Assembly: GCA_027625915.1 (NCBI GenBank)
Contig: JANTQA010000029.1
Coordinates: forward strand, 5,890,001 to 5,954,000
Length of the DNA stretch: 64,000 nucleotides
Reading direction: 5' to 3'
From: Anaeramoeba flamelloides
Taxonomy: Eukaryota > Metamonada > Anaeramoebidae
Below, one piece after another: positions 45,585-56,812 of the stretch; within the stretch, counting starts at the first letter, position 1; the number at the start of each line of letters is the position of its first letter. The position numbers and the translations under genes are program-made. Under the pieces are notes generated by a model. It was not told where the DNA came from and did no database searches. It was given only the letters and a program-made list of their open reading frames with translations.

Positions 45585-46345
45585 ATAAGGCACAAAAAAT
45601 TTTTTTAAAAGGCACAATTCTTGAATATAAGACACAATTCTTGAATGTAAGGCACAAAATAATCACAAAAATATGATTGTTTGAGATTGGCCATAATAAC
45701 TTAATGTAGTGAAAAAAATACCGTAAATGAAAAAAATCCCGGACAAGATTTTATAATTGTAAATATTATAAAAATTGTAGTGTAATTTCTTTTATTTAAA
45801 ATCAAATCCCTTTTTTTTAAGAATCAAACTTTTGAAATTATCACTCGCCCACTTATTAGAATGATGATTAATGAAATTATACTTGCTCAAAACACCATTA
45901 GATTAATTAAAAAACAAGAATAAAAATTATCACATTCCAAACTCTAGTAAACCTCTATCAAACTTGATTTTTTTCAAAAAAATTGATTTACTTATGCTTT
46001 ATCAAACAATATCTTGAGTGTTCTATAGACACCTTACTTTAATCAACTTTAGGTAGGCTTATTACTAGCTTCATAAAAAATTTGGTTAATTATAAAAAAA
46101 GGATTTGATTGAAAATAAAAGAAATTACATATCAATTTTACTAATATTCACAATTAAAAATCTTGTCAGGGATTTTTTTAATGTACAGTATTTTTTCCAC
46201 TACTATACATACTTTTTTTTCCAACTCAAACAATCATCTTAAAAAAAAAAACATTTTGTGATTATTCTGTGCCTTACATTCAAGAATTGTGCCTTATATT
46301 CAAGAAATATGCCTTTTAAAAATTTTTTTGTGTGCCTTATTTGAT
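45585..46345. mobile_element. Foldback element with about 240-bp inverted arms
   Basis: The left arm (45585-45820) and right arm (46091-46345) are reverse complements at high identity: AATAAGGCACAAAAAATTTT, GGCACAATTCTTGAATATAA, TTCTTGAATGTAAGGCACA, TATGATTGTTTGAG, AAAAAAATCCCGGACAAGAT versus AAAAAAATCCCTGACAAGAT. The loop is about 270 bp. Each arm starts with short repeats of AAGGCACAATTCTTGAAT. No transposase; the superfamily is unclear. Confidence 0.75.
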
Positions 46346-47729
46346 TATATAGAGTGTACATTAAAAAGTGTACAGACTGTAAAGGAAAGAAAAAAGTTTC
46401 ACAATTCGAATGGAACGGTTGTAGTATAGTACTTTTAAAAAAGCGTGACAAAAAATATTTTCAAAAGGAACTTGTAAAATAGTAGTTCAACTTCTGTAAA
46501 CCCATTTTTAGGGCACTATTGAAAATTTTTTTGGTCACACCTTTTTAGAATCACTTTGCTTTAATATTTTTTACTTTAAATAGTATCTGGATTTGATCCC
46601 TGTTATCTATTTTGATTTGAATAAACCTCTTTTCAAAAGTTAGTAAAGAAACATTATCTTTCGATCATAGAGGGGGAATCTGGATGTGAAAACATTTGTG
46701 AGAATATTGTTAAATTGAAATTTAATAAAAAATTAATTTTTTTCTCAAGGTTCAATAAGGAAAAGACAAATTAAAGAGATTCAATTTTCCTTTTGAATTG
46801 ATTTGTGAAGATTTTTTTAATTTTCTTTTCTTGGTGTTAAAAAAGATACATTTGGGAAATTGAAATCAAAATTTTTCATTTGAAAATTGGAAATCAACAG
46901 TAAAATAGGATAAAAATTCTTCTCCTAATTTCTTCAAGTTTAAAATAACAGTTTAACATACCAAAACATTGAGTTTATTCCCAATTAGTACAATTTGTCA
47001 TTTTATTTTTGATCATTTTGCAAAAATTTATTTAGGTTTATTGCTTATTGATTTTTTTTTGAAAAAATAATTTAACAAATGATCAAATTTGAAAGTTACT
47101 AAGAGGCATAAATAATTGAATTACCTAGTATTCCTCAACTTTCTTAACAATTAGAGAATGTGTATATTATAGTGAACATATCAAAATTATTTCTTGTTCT
47201 CAAATTAATTTGAAAAAGAATCCAATTTTCAAAATTCAGATTTTTACTCTAATATTACTTTTTCTGAATTTTAATTCTTTAATTTATTGAATTTTTCAGT
47301 ATTCCTTTTAAATGTTTTATTTGAATTTTTTCAAGTTTGACTTTTTTTATTGCTAATAATGATTTAAAGGATCTATTACGTTTATTGTTCTTTTATTTTT
47401 TTATATTAATTCTTGGATCTTTTTAATAATAAAAAAAAAAAACAATAAAAAGCAGTGATTTTTTTAAAAAAATAAATACATTCATTTGAACATAATTTGA
47501 TCATTAATCACAATTTTAAAAGACGTTATTTTTACAATTTCTATTATTTATGTGATTTTCAATCAAAAAATTTTCTGAAAAAAATATAGCTTGGCGTTTT
47601 ATACAAATGAATTGGAAACATTTCCATAAAAAATAACAATAAAAAATTAAAAATATTTATTTTGAAACTAATTATTTTTTTCTTTTGAACTTTATTTGAA
47701 TAATTTTTTAATTTCTTTAAATGTTTTAG

Positions 47730-48310
47730 GTTAAAGATGAAATAAGTTCTTTATATTTTTTAAATAATGTTGAATATTTTGGAAGAAAGGATGGATTTAA
47801 AGTTTTAATTCAAGAAATTGAAAACATTGGAGAAGAAGTTGAAGAAAAACGCAAACAATTCGAAAAAAAATTTAAACCGGTAAAAATAAAAACAAAAAAA
47901 GCAAAAAAAACAAAAAAAAAAAAAAAAAAAAAAAAATTAAAGAAAAAGAAAAAGAAAAAGAAAAAGAAAAAGAAAAAGAAAAAGGAAAAGGAAAAGAAAA
48001 AGAAACAGAAAAAGGAAAAGAAAAAGGAAAAGAAAAAGGAAAAGAAAAAGGAAAGGAAAAAGGAAAAGAAAAAGAAAAAAAAAAAGAAAAAAACACAAAA
48101 AAAGAAAAAGACAATACAAAAAAAAAGGAAACGAAAGAGAAAGATCCAAAAAATAAAGAAGAAAATAAAAAACAAAATAAAGAGGAAAAAAAACAAAATA
48201 ATGAAGAAAATGAGCAAAATAAACAAAATGAAACAAATAAAAAAACAAATCCAAAACAAGAAATACCCTTTGTTGATCGACTTTATTATCTTATTAAAAT
48301 TATTTATAAT
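47730..48310 (+). CDS. Upstream exon(s) of the giant USP gene
   Basis: After GTTTTAG the frame reads VKDEISSLYFLNNVEYFGRK, then DGFKVLIQEIENIGEEVEEK, then Lys-rich sequence. From 47942 the coding frame is KEKEK, then KDNTKKKETKEKD, then PFVDRLYYLIKIIYN, ending at AAT|GTATGA (48311) in phase 0, which joins the main exon cleanly. The two halves are in different frames; the break lies within or next to a run of about 23 A at 47912-47936. No usable splice pair fits between them, so a homopolymer length error in the assembly or a real slippage site is likely. There is no ATG in the first part, so at least one exon is missing upstream. Confidence 0.6.
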
Positions 48311-48445
48311 GTATGAAATTAATTTTCCTTTTTTTTTTTTAATTTTTCTTTTTAAAATCAAATTTTTTGAATTGCAAATGCTAATTTTGCATTTATCTTT
48401 ACTTTCTTTTTTAAAACCACACAAATGAATAAAAATTAAAAATAG

Positions 48446-51400
48446 GTTAAATTTTATATAAATCCAAATTTTGGTAAAGAATATTTCCCAATCTTAATTG
48501 AAAAAGCATTCAATACATTAAACTCCATTTGGCTATTTCCAGATTATTTGGATAAATCATTCCAATCAAATACAATAGATATTTTAGATATGTTTTCAAA
48601 TATTTTAAATTTAATCTATGAACCACAAAAGGTAAGAGAGACAGTCTTAATTTTAAATCTTAAATTACTTGAGAATGTATTTCTCGATCAAGAAAAGGAT
48701 CAAAAATTAGTAATTGGGTTTAAAATGCTAAAAACAATTGTTAAAAGAATGGAAGACACGAAATTTAAATCCACAAATGAAAAATTACCCTTTTCAAGCC
48801 GAAAAAAATATGAAATAGAATATAACATTGAATCCAAAATTGTTGCTGATTGGATTAAAGAAGGGAACATTATTGAGAAGGAATTTGCAAAGAAAGAAAA
48901 AACCTTCCAGAACATTAAATTAATTAATGGAATTATTCAATTTTATTTAAAAAACATTACAATCGAGAAATCCTTTTTAGAATTAATCTGGGAAAATTTA
49001 TCAAAGGCAACGAACGATATACAACTAAGGAAATTGTATTTAAAAACTTTATCCAAAATTTGCTTTATCGCAAAGGAGGAACATATTGAATTCCTTAATG
49101 AAAAAATAAAAACCATAAAATGTCAAAAATATGATTTTGGAATTATTGAATTAATTAATCAATTCACCAAGGTGACTTTAAATCCTAAATTTATTCAGTA
49201 TTTTAACGAAAAACATTTTGGATTAGAAACAATGTGGGATTTGATACAAGAAGATTCCCACATTTCTTCGTCACTCGCAAATATCGCCAAAACTAATTTA
49301 AAAAATTTATTATTGCAAAAGAGTACTTTAAAATTTAGAAAGATTTATTTAATTAAATGCATTGAAAATTTAAAGAATCATAAATCTGTATTATTATCTT
49401 TATCCTTAATTAAAGATATATTAAGTTATACTAATAATATCATTGACAAAAAACAAATAAAAAATAAAATTAATAAAAATATAAAGGAGGTAGAAAAAAA
49501 TCACGCTTTATTAAATTTGTTTTTAGAAGATTTAAAAGATTATAGAGAAAGAGCATTAATTTCTGCTAAAAAACAGCATGAAATGAGAAAAAGTTTAAAT
49601 AACACAAGAAACGTGATCGAAAATAATAATAATAATAATTACCATAACAATAATGAAAAAAAAGAGAAAGATCCAAAAAATAAAGATGAAAATAATAAAA
49701 AAGCAAAGAAAGATTCTAACAATAATAAAAAAAAAAAAAAAAAAACAGAAACTGAATCAGAATCAGAACCAGAATCAGATAAAGATAAAGATGAAGAAAA
49801 AGATAAAGATTTGAAAAATACAATGAAAAGGAAAGAAACAAATAATAAAGGCGAAAAATCTAAAGAAAAAGGAAAGAAAAAAGATAAAGAAAAAGAAAAG
49901 AAAAAAGATAAAGAAATCGAAATCGAAATCGAAATAGAAAAGGAAAAGTCTGATACTGACCTGATTAACAATAACAATAATAGCAATCAACAATTTTTTA
50001 TTAATTTTGATAGCACAACTATTATTTTAGTTGGTGATCATCCACATTTTGAGCAAATTCAAGAAAGGCTCAATTTTTTAGATTTTTTAATTACCAATTC
50101 CACTTTACTATTAACAATAAACCAAGCAAATATTTTATGGGACGCACTAATTGAAAATGCCATTTCCAAAGATGAATTAAAATCAATGTACCAATGGTTA
50201 GAAACAACAAGAATGAGCAACGATGAAGATAAAGGAGAGGTAGCATTTGGCAAATATGTAATTGAACATTTGTTCAAGGAAAAAATCTGCAAAATAGACA
50301 TTTCCAAAATGGATCTTCCAGCATTTAAAGTATTCCAAAGATATTTTTTATATACTAACCAAAGAGAAAAGAAAATCCAAAAAGAAACAAAAATAATTCC
50401 CGTTACAAAAGAAATTGGTTTCCGTCCTAATCAAACCAGAAGCGATATAATTAGAAGATCAAATTATCAACATAATCAAAGATATATTGTTTCTGAAAAA
50501 AAAATCTTTACGGGAAATTATTTAATCACTAATAGCGACTTAATTAAAATCGATTATTTATGGAAAATAGTTCTCGAAACGGAAATTAATCAAGTGAAAG
50601 AAAAGAGTACCAAGTTATTAAGCAATTTATACGCCATGCCATCTCCAATATTGAGAAAAAACCAACAACTACGTGATCAATTATTTGAAGGCTTTATTGA
50701 AAAATCTTTAAAAAATATTAAAAGAATTATTAAAAAAAAAAACAAAAGCAAAAGCAAAGAAAATGATAGTGCGAATGATAATGATAATTTTATTTTAAAT
50801 TTAAAAGAGAAAAACTTAATATTAACATGTTTGCAAATTTTGATTAAATTGATTGAATCCTTCGACAAAAGATTTGGATTTAATAACCTCCAAAATCACA
50901 ATTTACTTCCCCATAGAAATAAAGTAGGAATAAAACCCATAAATTTAAATATTAAATGTACAAATGGCCATAAGTTTTATTTAATTGTTCACTCAAATTT
51001 TTTATTAAAAAATTTAAAAATAATGATTACTAAAAAATTAGAAGATTATTTTGAAAAGGAAAAATTAAAAAAAGAACAAAAGGAAAAAGAGAAAAGAGAA
51101 AAAAAAGAACAAAGAGAAAAGGAAAAGGAGAATAAAAAGGAGAATAAAAAGGAAAAGGAAAAGGAAAAAAAAAAAAAAAACAAGAAAAATGAAAAAGTAG
51201 AAAAAAAAGGAAATATTGAATTTTCGATCGTTTTTAAAAAAAAAATAATTTCAAATCAGAATTATGAAAAAACAATTGAAGAAATTGGGATCGACAAATT
51301 ACCAGAATTAAAAATTCTAATTGAAAATTCTAAAAAAAAAAAATTCTCAATAATGAATCAAAAAAAAATTGAAAAAATTCAAAAAAAGTCTTTAATTATT

Positions 51401-54400
51401 TGCAAAGATAGATTGCCTGCTGAAATTTTATCAAATAATAATAATTTTTCAATTTTATTTAATTTATTGGACTATGAAAAAACAATATCTGAAAAGGCCT
51501 TTGAGTTAATAAATATTTTACCAACAAATAAAAAATATTTAAAAAAATTTTTAAAATTAGAAAAGTATACAAAAAAAAATATTAAAAATAATAATAAATC
51601 TGATATTGTTGATCAAAATAATGAAGAGAAAGATGAAAACAATGATGATAACAAAAATACTATTGCTATCAGTGATGATGATGATGATGATGATGATGAT
51701 ATTAGTCAAAATTACAATTGGCACACATTATTTGAATCCAAAATTTCTTTGAAAACGTTATATAATTTACAAATTATAAATTATTTTACCAAAATAAATC
51801 ATCAAGATTTGTTATTAAAATTTAAAGACATCAAACATTTATTTAATTTAAATTGGTGTCAAAATTTTGTTAAAACAAATATATTTGGTTCATTTATGAA
51901 TTTAATAACTGAATTTAAAAAATATTTTATCAATAAATACTTGGCCAATTTAAATAATAATAATAGCAATAATAATAATAATATAAAAAATAAAAAGATA
52001 ATAAATAAATTAAATAATGAAATCTTATTTCAAATTTTGGAATTATTTACCAATATAATTCTCAAAATAATAAATTCAAAACCATATTTAAAAAATACAA
52101 TCAAATTATCTGATTCAATGAAAAATGAAATTGATAATAATTTTGAGTTATTTAAAGACTTTTTACAAGAATCCCTTGAATTTATTGGAGATATTGCCAA
52201 AATTACAAATAATTATCAATTAAATGAAAAAATTAATAATCAAATCAACAATACAACCATTAAAATATTGAATGTTTGTAAATCCTTTATCGAATACAAA
52301 CCACAATTTGTGTATTTATTAAAATTAAATTTCAATGATTGGATAAAAAATGTTTTAATTATTAATAAATCTCAATTAATCAGGAAAAGTTCTGTAAATT
52401 TTTTATTTGATATTTGTAAAAATTATTTAATAAACTTTAATAAGAATAATGAAGAGGAAAATAATAATAATAATAAAGATAGTGAAGTAACAGAAAATGA
52501 AGACAATAAAAAGTATAAAGAAAATAATGATAATAATCAAGAAGAAAAAGAAGATAAAAAAAAAAAAGAAGAAAAAGAAGAAAAAGAAGAAAAAGAAGAA
52601 AAAGAAGAAAAAGAAGAAAAACAAGAAAAACAAGAAAAACAAGAAAAAGAAAAAGAAGAAAAAGAAGAAAAAAAAGAAAAAGAAGAAAAAGAAGAAAAAA
52701 AAGAAAAAAAAGAAAAAAAAGAAAAAAAAGAAAAAGAAGAAAAACAAGAAAAAGAAAAAGAAAAAGAAATAAATAATAATTTAATATTAAATAAAAATAA
52801 ACGTATAAAAAAATTTAAAAAAATAATTAATATCTTAAGAGATTTTTTACCTCAAGTAGAAATTTATAAAAAAACAATTGGAGAGTATTTTAATTTATTA
52901 GTCAAATTATTAGAATTAGCTGAAGAATATAATATCGATAATATATTGGAAACGGAACCAACTGAATTATTAAATAATTTAATTAACTTATTAAAAAAAC
53001 ACCCAATATTGGAACTCGATAATTCACAAAATTCAATTGATCATGCACTTTCCGGTTTATTAAAATTAAGTTCTTATTTATTACTCCAAATTGATGATAA
53101 TTTAAAACTGATTGAAACTTTGGATCAAAATTATAATTTAATAAATGAATTGTTTAATGGATTATTATTTTTTACAATTGAAAAAAAAAACAATATGAAT
53201 GATAATGATAATGATATTCAAGATTTATTACCGAAATGTAAAACTTTTATCTCTCGAACTGCAGCATTTGAATTTTTACAATCATTAACATTTAATTCTG
53301 AATTGAATTATCATAAGGTTAGCACTTTAATCAAAGACCAATTAAACGAATTAAACTTGAAAAATGAAAATTGGGATTATGGACCTTTTGATAAAGAAGC
53401 CAACGAAACTAATAATTTAGGTTATGTCGGATTAAGGAATCAAGGTGCCACTTGCTATTTAAATTCTGTTGTTCAACAATTATTTAAAACACCAGAGTTT
53501 AGAGAAGAGATTATTAATTTTAACCTTAATAAAAAGGTGTTAAATCGAATAAAATGGAATAATGATAATAATAATAATCAGAAAAAAAAAGAAAAGGAAA
53601 AAGATGCTAAGCATTTAGAGCGGTATTATAATGATAACGAAAAGGTGTTTAATGAATTCCAAAAAATGTTTATTTATTTAAAAGAATCTAGCATGGGCTA
53701 TTATAATACTCTACCCTTTTGCAAAGTTTTTAAATATGATGATAACAAACCGCTCAATACTGGGGAACAAAAGGATGCTAATGAATTTTTAAATATATTA
53801 TTTGACAAATTAGAAGATCCCTTAAAGAACACTGAAAAAGAAAATTTATTAAAATCAATTTATGGCGGGCATTTTATTCACCAAATTATATGCCAAGAAA
53901 AATTTCATAAGAGTGAAAGAACAGAACCATTTTATACTGTAGGTTTAGAAGTCAAGAATAAAAAAAAATTACAAGAATCTTTAGAGTTGTTTATCCAAGG
54001 TGACATTTTAAATAAGTCTAATCAATATTTTTGCTCGAATTGTGACCATAAAGTCGATGCTTTAAAAAGATGCTGCTTTTTAGATTTACCAAATACTTTA
54101 CTATTTCATTTAAAAAGATTCGATTTTGATTTTGATTTAATGAAAAATAAAAAAATAAATTCCTTTTTAGAATTCCCAACAGAATTAAATATGAGACCAT
54201 ATACTTTAGAAGGAATCATTGATAAAGAAAAGGGTATCGATTTTGAAGAAGTGGAAGAGGAAGTTGAAGAGGAAGTTGAAGAGGAAGTGGAAGTGGAAGA
54301 AGAAGAAATGGAAATTGAATATGAGGAATTTAAAGATCAAAATAAAGAAAATAATACTAAAAATAAAGAAGAAAATAATAAAGATAAAGAAAAAGTTAAT

Positions 54401-56812
54401 AATGGTGATGAAAAGAATGATAGCGATCAAAAGAATGGAAGAGGAGATGGCGAGAGTAATCAAAAAAATGATGAAAATGAAAATATAAATGATATTGAAA
54501 ATGAAATATCCAGTAACGATGAATTAAATATTAATAATAAAGCAAAAAAAAAAGAAAAAGAAAACGACAATAAAAATGGCGAAAATGAAAATGAAAATTC
54601 AGGCAAAAAAGAAAACGATGAAGAAAAAAATGAAGAGCAAGAAAAAGAACAAGTAGATATCTACGAAATCAATAGATTAAGATCAAAGTCTTATTATGAT
54701 TACGAATTAGTTGGAGTAGTTGTTCATTCTGGATCATCTAATTTTGGGCATTATTATTCTTATATTAAGGATCGAAATATTTTGATCAAAGATGAGAATA
54801 AAAATGAAAATGGAGAAGAAAATAAAAAATTAAAATCAATTTGGAATATATATAATGATCGAAGTGTATCTAAATTTGATTTAAATAACCTTCAAAGCGC
54901 AACATTTGGTACCATAGAAGAAGCTGATCAGTCTGATAAAACCAAAACGAAAAGATACAGCGCTTATATGCTAGTTTATGAAAGAAAAAAACACATCAAG
55001 TCTCCCTATAATAATAATAATAATAACAATAATAATATTAATAATACAGATAAATATTATGATAAAAATAATAATGATAATGATAACCAAAATTACGGTA
55101 TTAATGATGAAAAGGATTTACAAATGAATAGTGTAATCAAAAAAATCAAAAATCAAAATCAAATAGTTAAAAATGAAAAAAATATATATAGTTTAAGTTA
55201 TTTTAAATGGATTGAAAATCACATTTTACAAATATATGATAAAAACAAATCCAATCAAACGGATTTGAAACAATTTAATAATAAAGAAATCATACCATTA
55301 ATAATTAAAATTTCAACAATATTTTCAATTAAAATTTTTAGTCATACAAAAGTTAAAGAAGATTTTTATAAATGGGTAAGATATTTAAAATCATTTTATT
55401 CAGAATATCCTGAACTTTCAAATTGGTTTTTCTCGAAATTATTGGAAAATGACGGATTATGGGCTTTAAAAATGATTTATTACTGCCCGGATAAAAATGT
55501 CAAACAGCAATTTGTTTATTTAATCAAATCATTAATGAATTTACAATCTAAAAAAGAACATGACATTTATTATCAAACAATTTCCTTCCAAATAAATGAT
55601 GATGACAATGAGAATAAAGAACAAGATAACATAAAAGAAATAGATGAAAAGAAAGAAGAAATAGAAAAGGAAAATGAAAAAGATAATGATAAAATTAAAG
55701 AAAAAACAATTTCAAAATCTTTATTAATTCAATTTATAGACACAATAATTAATAATTTAAAAAAATCTGTTGTTACTGGAAGAGATCCAACGGTGCCATT
55801 TCAAATTTTGTCAAATTTCATTAAAATTAGTAATGATGAATTAAATTATTTATTAAATAATAATATCATTCAAAAAATTGTTGAATTTTATCAAAAAACT
55901 GTAATAAATTTCCTCAATAATCAGAAAAAAAACAGAGGATTTCGATCATTATCAACCTATACATCCTATACCCGAAAAAAAAATTCAAAAAGTCAAAAAA
56001 TAACTGCAAATTCTTTCTCTATAACCATTAAATTTCTTTATTTATTAATAAAGGGGGTTGAAATTGAATCTACTAAACATTCTAAATCGGATAATGATTC
56101 TTCATGCAGTGATAATAATACCAATTCTAATAAGGATAAAAATAAAAAACCTACACTAAAAATTGAAGATATTTATCAAATGGAAACGTTTTTTGAGCAT
56201 ATAGTAGAGAATCAAGTTAACACAAAATATACAAATAAAATTATTCAATTGCTTTCCAGGGATCGTTTAGATGTCTCTGAATTTTTCATTGATTCGTTTT
56301 TAAGTATCCTAAACAGATTAGTACATAAGCATTTCGAAACGAATAAATATATTGCAATTTTAAACACTTTAAATAACATTGAGGACAAGTATCAAACAAC
56401 TAGAGTGGAAAAATCATTAACTGGAATAATGAAATTAGTTTCTTTACTTTCAATAACTAACAATAATAAAATTCAAGCGAAAAAAATTCTAAGAATATTA
56501 ATAAATTATAAGGGTGATGCAAATGCAACAACATTATGGATTCATAATAATATTGAAAAAATTCATAAATTAGCTAAAAAGGTTAATTTTAAAATAAGTA
56601 TCAAAAAGGATGATGAGAAAAAAAAGAATGATGATCAAGAAGATGATAAAGAAAAAGAAAAAGAAGAAGATAACGAAAAAGAAGAAGATAAAGAAGAAGA
56701 TAAAGAAGAAGATAAGAATAATAACAAAGATAAAAAGAAAAATAATAAAGATAAAAAAAAGAAAGAAGATAAAAAAAGTAAGGAGAATAATAATAATAAA
56801 AAAAAAAAATGA
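48446..56812 (+). CDS. Giant ubiquitin-specific protease, USP9X/USP24/USP34-like
   Basis: This exon removes ubiquitin from proteins. It opens after AAATAG with VKFYINPNFGKEYFPILIEK and runs 2,788 codons to TGA. About 1,600 residues of armadillo-like helices precede the catalytic domain. A ubiquitin-like fold is visible at 50935-51330 (INLNIKCTNGHKFYLIVHSN ... IVFKKKIISNQNYEKTIEEI) but split by a Lys/Glu insert. The peptidase has its Cys box at 53421-53490 (GYVGLRNQGATCYLNSVVQQ, Cys codon 53453), NTGEQKDANEFLNILFDKLE, a CSNCDHKVDALKR ribbon, the His box HSGSSNFGHYYSYI (His codon 54749) and WNIYNDRSV (Asp codon 54857), so the triad is complete. The first zinc knuckle, CxxC in USP9X, is only CQEK here. 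An acidic insert of about 145 residues (54241-54680) lies inside the domain. Helical repeats and a charged tail follow. The host process is unknown. Confidence 0.95.
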   Translation, partial: VKFYINPNFGKEYFPILIEKAFNTLNSIWLFPDYLDKSFQSNTIDILDMFSNILNLIYEPQKVRETVLILNLKLLENVFLDQEKDQKLVIGFKMLKTIVKRMEDTKFKSTNEKLPFSSRKKYEIEYNIESKIVADWIKEGNIIEKEFAKKEKTFQNIKLINGIIQFYLKNITIEKSFLELIWENLSKATNDIQLRKLYLKTLSKICFIAKEEHIEFLNEKIKTIKCQKYDFGIIELINQFTKVTLNPKFIQYFNEKHFGLETMWDLIQEDSHISSSLANIAKTNLKNLLLQKSTLKFRKIYLIKCIENLKNHKSVLLSLSLIKDILSYTNNIIDKKQIKNKINKNIKEVEKNHALLNLFLEDLKDYRERALISAKKQHEMRKSLNNTRNVIENNNNNNYHNNNEKKEKDPKNKDENNKKAKKDSNNNKKKKKKTETESESEPESDKDKDEEKDKDLKNTMKRKETNNKGEKSKEKGKKKDKEKEKKKDKEIEIEIEIEKEKSDTDLINNNNNSNQQFFINFDSTTIILVGDHPHFEQIQERLNFLDFLITNSTLLLTINQANILWDALIENAISKDELKSMYQWLETTRMSNDEDKGEVAFGKYVIEHLFKEKICKIDISKMDLPAFKVFQRYFLYTNQREKKIQKETKIIPVTKEIGFRPNQTRSDIIRRSNYQHNQRYIVSEKKIFTGNYLITNSDLIKIDYLWKIVLETEINQVKEKSTKLLSNLYAMPSPILRKNQQLRDQLFEGFIEKSLKNIKRIIKKKNKSKSKENDSANDNDNFILNLKEKNLILTCLQILIKLIESFDKRFGFNNLQNHNLLPHRNKVGIKPINLNIKCTNGHKFYLIVHSNFLLKNLKIMITKKLEDYFEKEKLKKEQKEKEKREKKEQREKEKENKKENKKEKEKEKKKKNKKNEKVEKKGNIEFSIVFKKKIISNQNYEKTIEEIGIDKLPELKILIENSKKKKFSIMNQKKIEKIQKKSLIICKDRLPAEILSNNNNFSILFNLLDYEKTISEKAFELINILPTNKKYLKKFLKLEKYTKKNIKNNNKSDIVDQNNEEKDENNDDNKNTIAISDDDDDDDDDISQNYNWHTLFESKISLKTLYNLQIINYFTKINHQDLLLKFKDIKHLFNLNWCQNFVKTNIFGSFMNLITEFKKYFINKYLANLNNNNSNNNNNIKNKKIINKLNNEILFQILELFTNIILKIINSKPYLKNTIKLSDSMKNEIDNNFELFKDFLQESLEFIGDIAKITNNYQLNEKINNQINNTTIKILNVCKSFIEYKPQFVYLLKLNFNDWIKNVLIINKSQLIRKSSVNFLFDICKNYLINFNKNNEEENNNNNKDSEVTENEDNKKYKENNDNNQEEKEDKKKKEEKEEKEEKEEKEEKEEKQEKQEKQEKEKEEKEEKKEKEEKEEKKEKKEKKEKKEKEEKQEKEKEKEINNNLILNKNKRIKKFKKIINILRDFLPQVEIYKKTIGEYFNLLVKLLELAEEYNIDNILETEPTELLNNLINLLKKHPILELDNSQNSIDHALSGLLKLSSYLLLQIDDNLKLIETLDQNYNLINELFNGLLFFTIEKKNNMNDNDNDIQDLLPKCKTFISRTAAFEFLQSLTFNSELNYHKVSTLIKDQLNELNLKNENWDYGPFDKEANETNNLGYVGLRNQGATCYLNSVVQQLFKTPEFREEIINFNLNKKVLNRIKWNNDNNNNQKKKEKEKDAKHLERYYNDNEKVFNEFQKMFIYLKESSMGYYNTLPFCKVFKYDDNKPLNTGEQKDANEFLNILFDKLEDPLKNTEKENLLKSIYGGHFIHQIICQEKFHKSERTEPFYTVGLEVKNKKKLQESLELFIQGDILNKSNQYFCSNCDHKVDALKRCCFLDLPNTLLFHLKRFDFDFDLMKNKKINSFLEFPTELNMRPYTLEGIIDKEKGIDFEEVEEEVEEEVEEEVEVEEEEMEIEYEEFKDQNKENNTKNKEENNKDKEKVNNGDEKNDSDQKNGRGDGESNQKNDENENINDIENEISSNDELNINNKAKKKEKENDNKNGENENENSGKKENDEEKNEEQEKEQVDIYEINRLRSKSYYDYELVGVVVHSGSSNFGHYYSYIKDRNILIKDENKNENGEENKKLKSIWNIYNDRSVSKFDLNNLQSATFGTIEEADQSDKTKTKRYSAYMLVYERKKHIKSPYNNNNNNNNNINNTDKYYDKNNNDNDNQNYGINDEKDLQMNSVIKKIKNQNQIVKNEKNIYSLSYFKWIENHILQIYDKNKSNQTDLKQFNNKEIIPLIIKISTIFSIKIFSHTKVKEDFYKWVRYLKSFYSEYPELSNWFFSKLLENDGLWALKMIYYCPDKNVKQQFVYLIKSLMNLQSKKEHDIYYQTISFQINDDDNENKEQDNIKEIDEKKEEIEKENEKDNDKIKEKTISKSLLIQFIDTIINNLKKSVVTGRDPTVPFQILSNFIKISNDELNYLLNNNIIQKIVEFYQKTVINFLNNQKKNRGFRSLSTYTSYTRKKNSKSQKITANSFSITIKFLYLLIKGVEIESTKHSKSDNDSSCSDNNTNSNKDKNKKPTLKIEDIYQMETFFEHIVENQVNTKYTNKIIQLLSRDRLDVSEFFIDSFLSILNRLVHKHFETNKYIAILNTLNNIEDKYQTTRVEKSLTGIMKLVSLLSITNNNKIQAKKILRILINYKGDANATTLWIHNNIEKIHKLAKKVNFKISIKKDDEKKKNDDQEDDKEKEKEEDNEKEEDKEEDKEEDKNNNKDKKKNNKDKKKKEDKKSKENNNNKKKK
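52551..52770 (+). repeat. Purine-only coding tract (GAAGAAAAA-type)
   Basis: About 220 bp of almost pure A/G on the coding strand inside the USP gene, encoding roughly 70 residues of Lys and Glu with a few Gln. The Glu/Lys spacing would suit a single charged alpha helix separating the armadillo part from the catalytic half. Confidence 0.8.

Larger units (their letters stand above)
45252..47729. other. Intergenic region upstream of the USP gene
   Basis: Holds a cluster of inverted TTTAAA-type units (45290-45470) and a foldback element (45585-46345). From 46346 to 47729 the sequence is AT-rich with no structure I can name. The first coding exon of the USP gene, which must supply the ATG, should lie here, but I could not identify it with confidence. 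Confidence 0.5.

Noticed and set aside
45557-45660. Spaced AAGGCACAA units considered as a CRISPR-like array
   Set aside because: Units are short, irregularly spaced and part of the inverted arms of a foldback element in a eukaryotic genome.
45488-46451. Two short facing frames sharing an LEYKTQFLNVRH-like peptide
   Set aside because: Again the two arms of a foldback element, not duplicated genes.
47810-48424. Minus-strand Phe/Ser-rich frame that looks like a membrane protein
   Set aside because: It is antisense to the Lys/Glu exon of the USP gene; its hydrophobicity comes from TTT/CTT complement codons.
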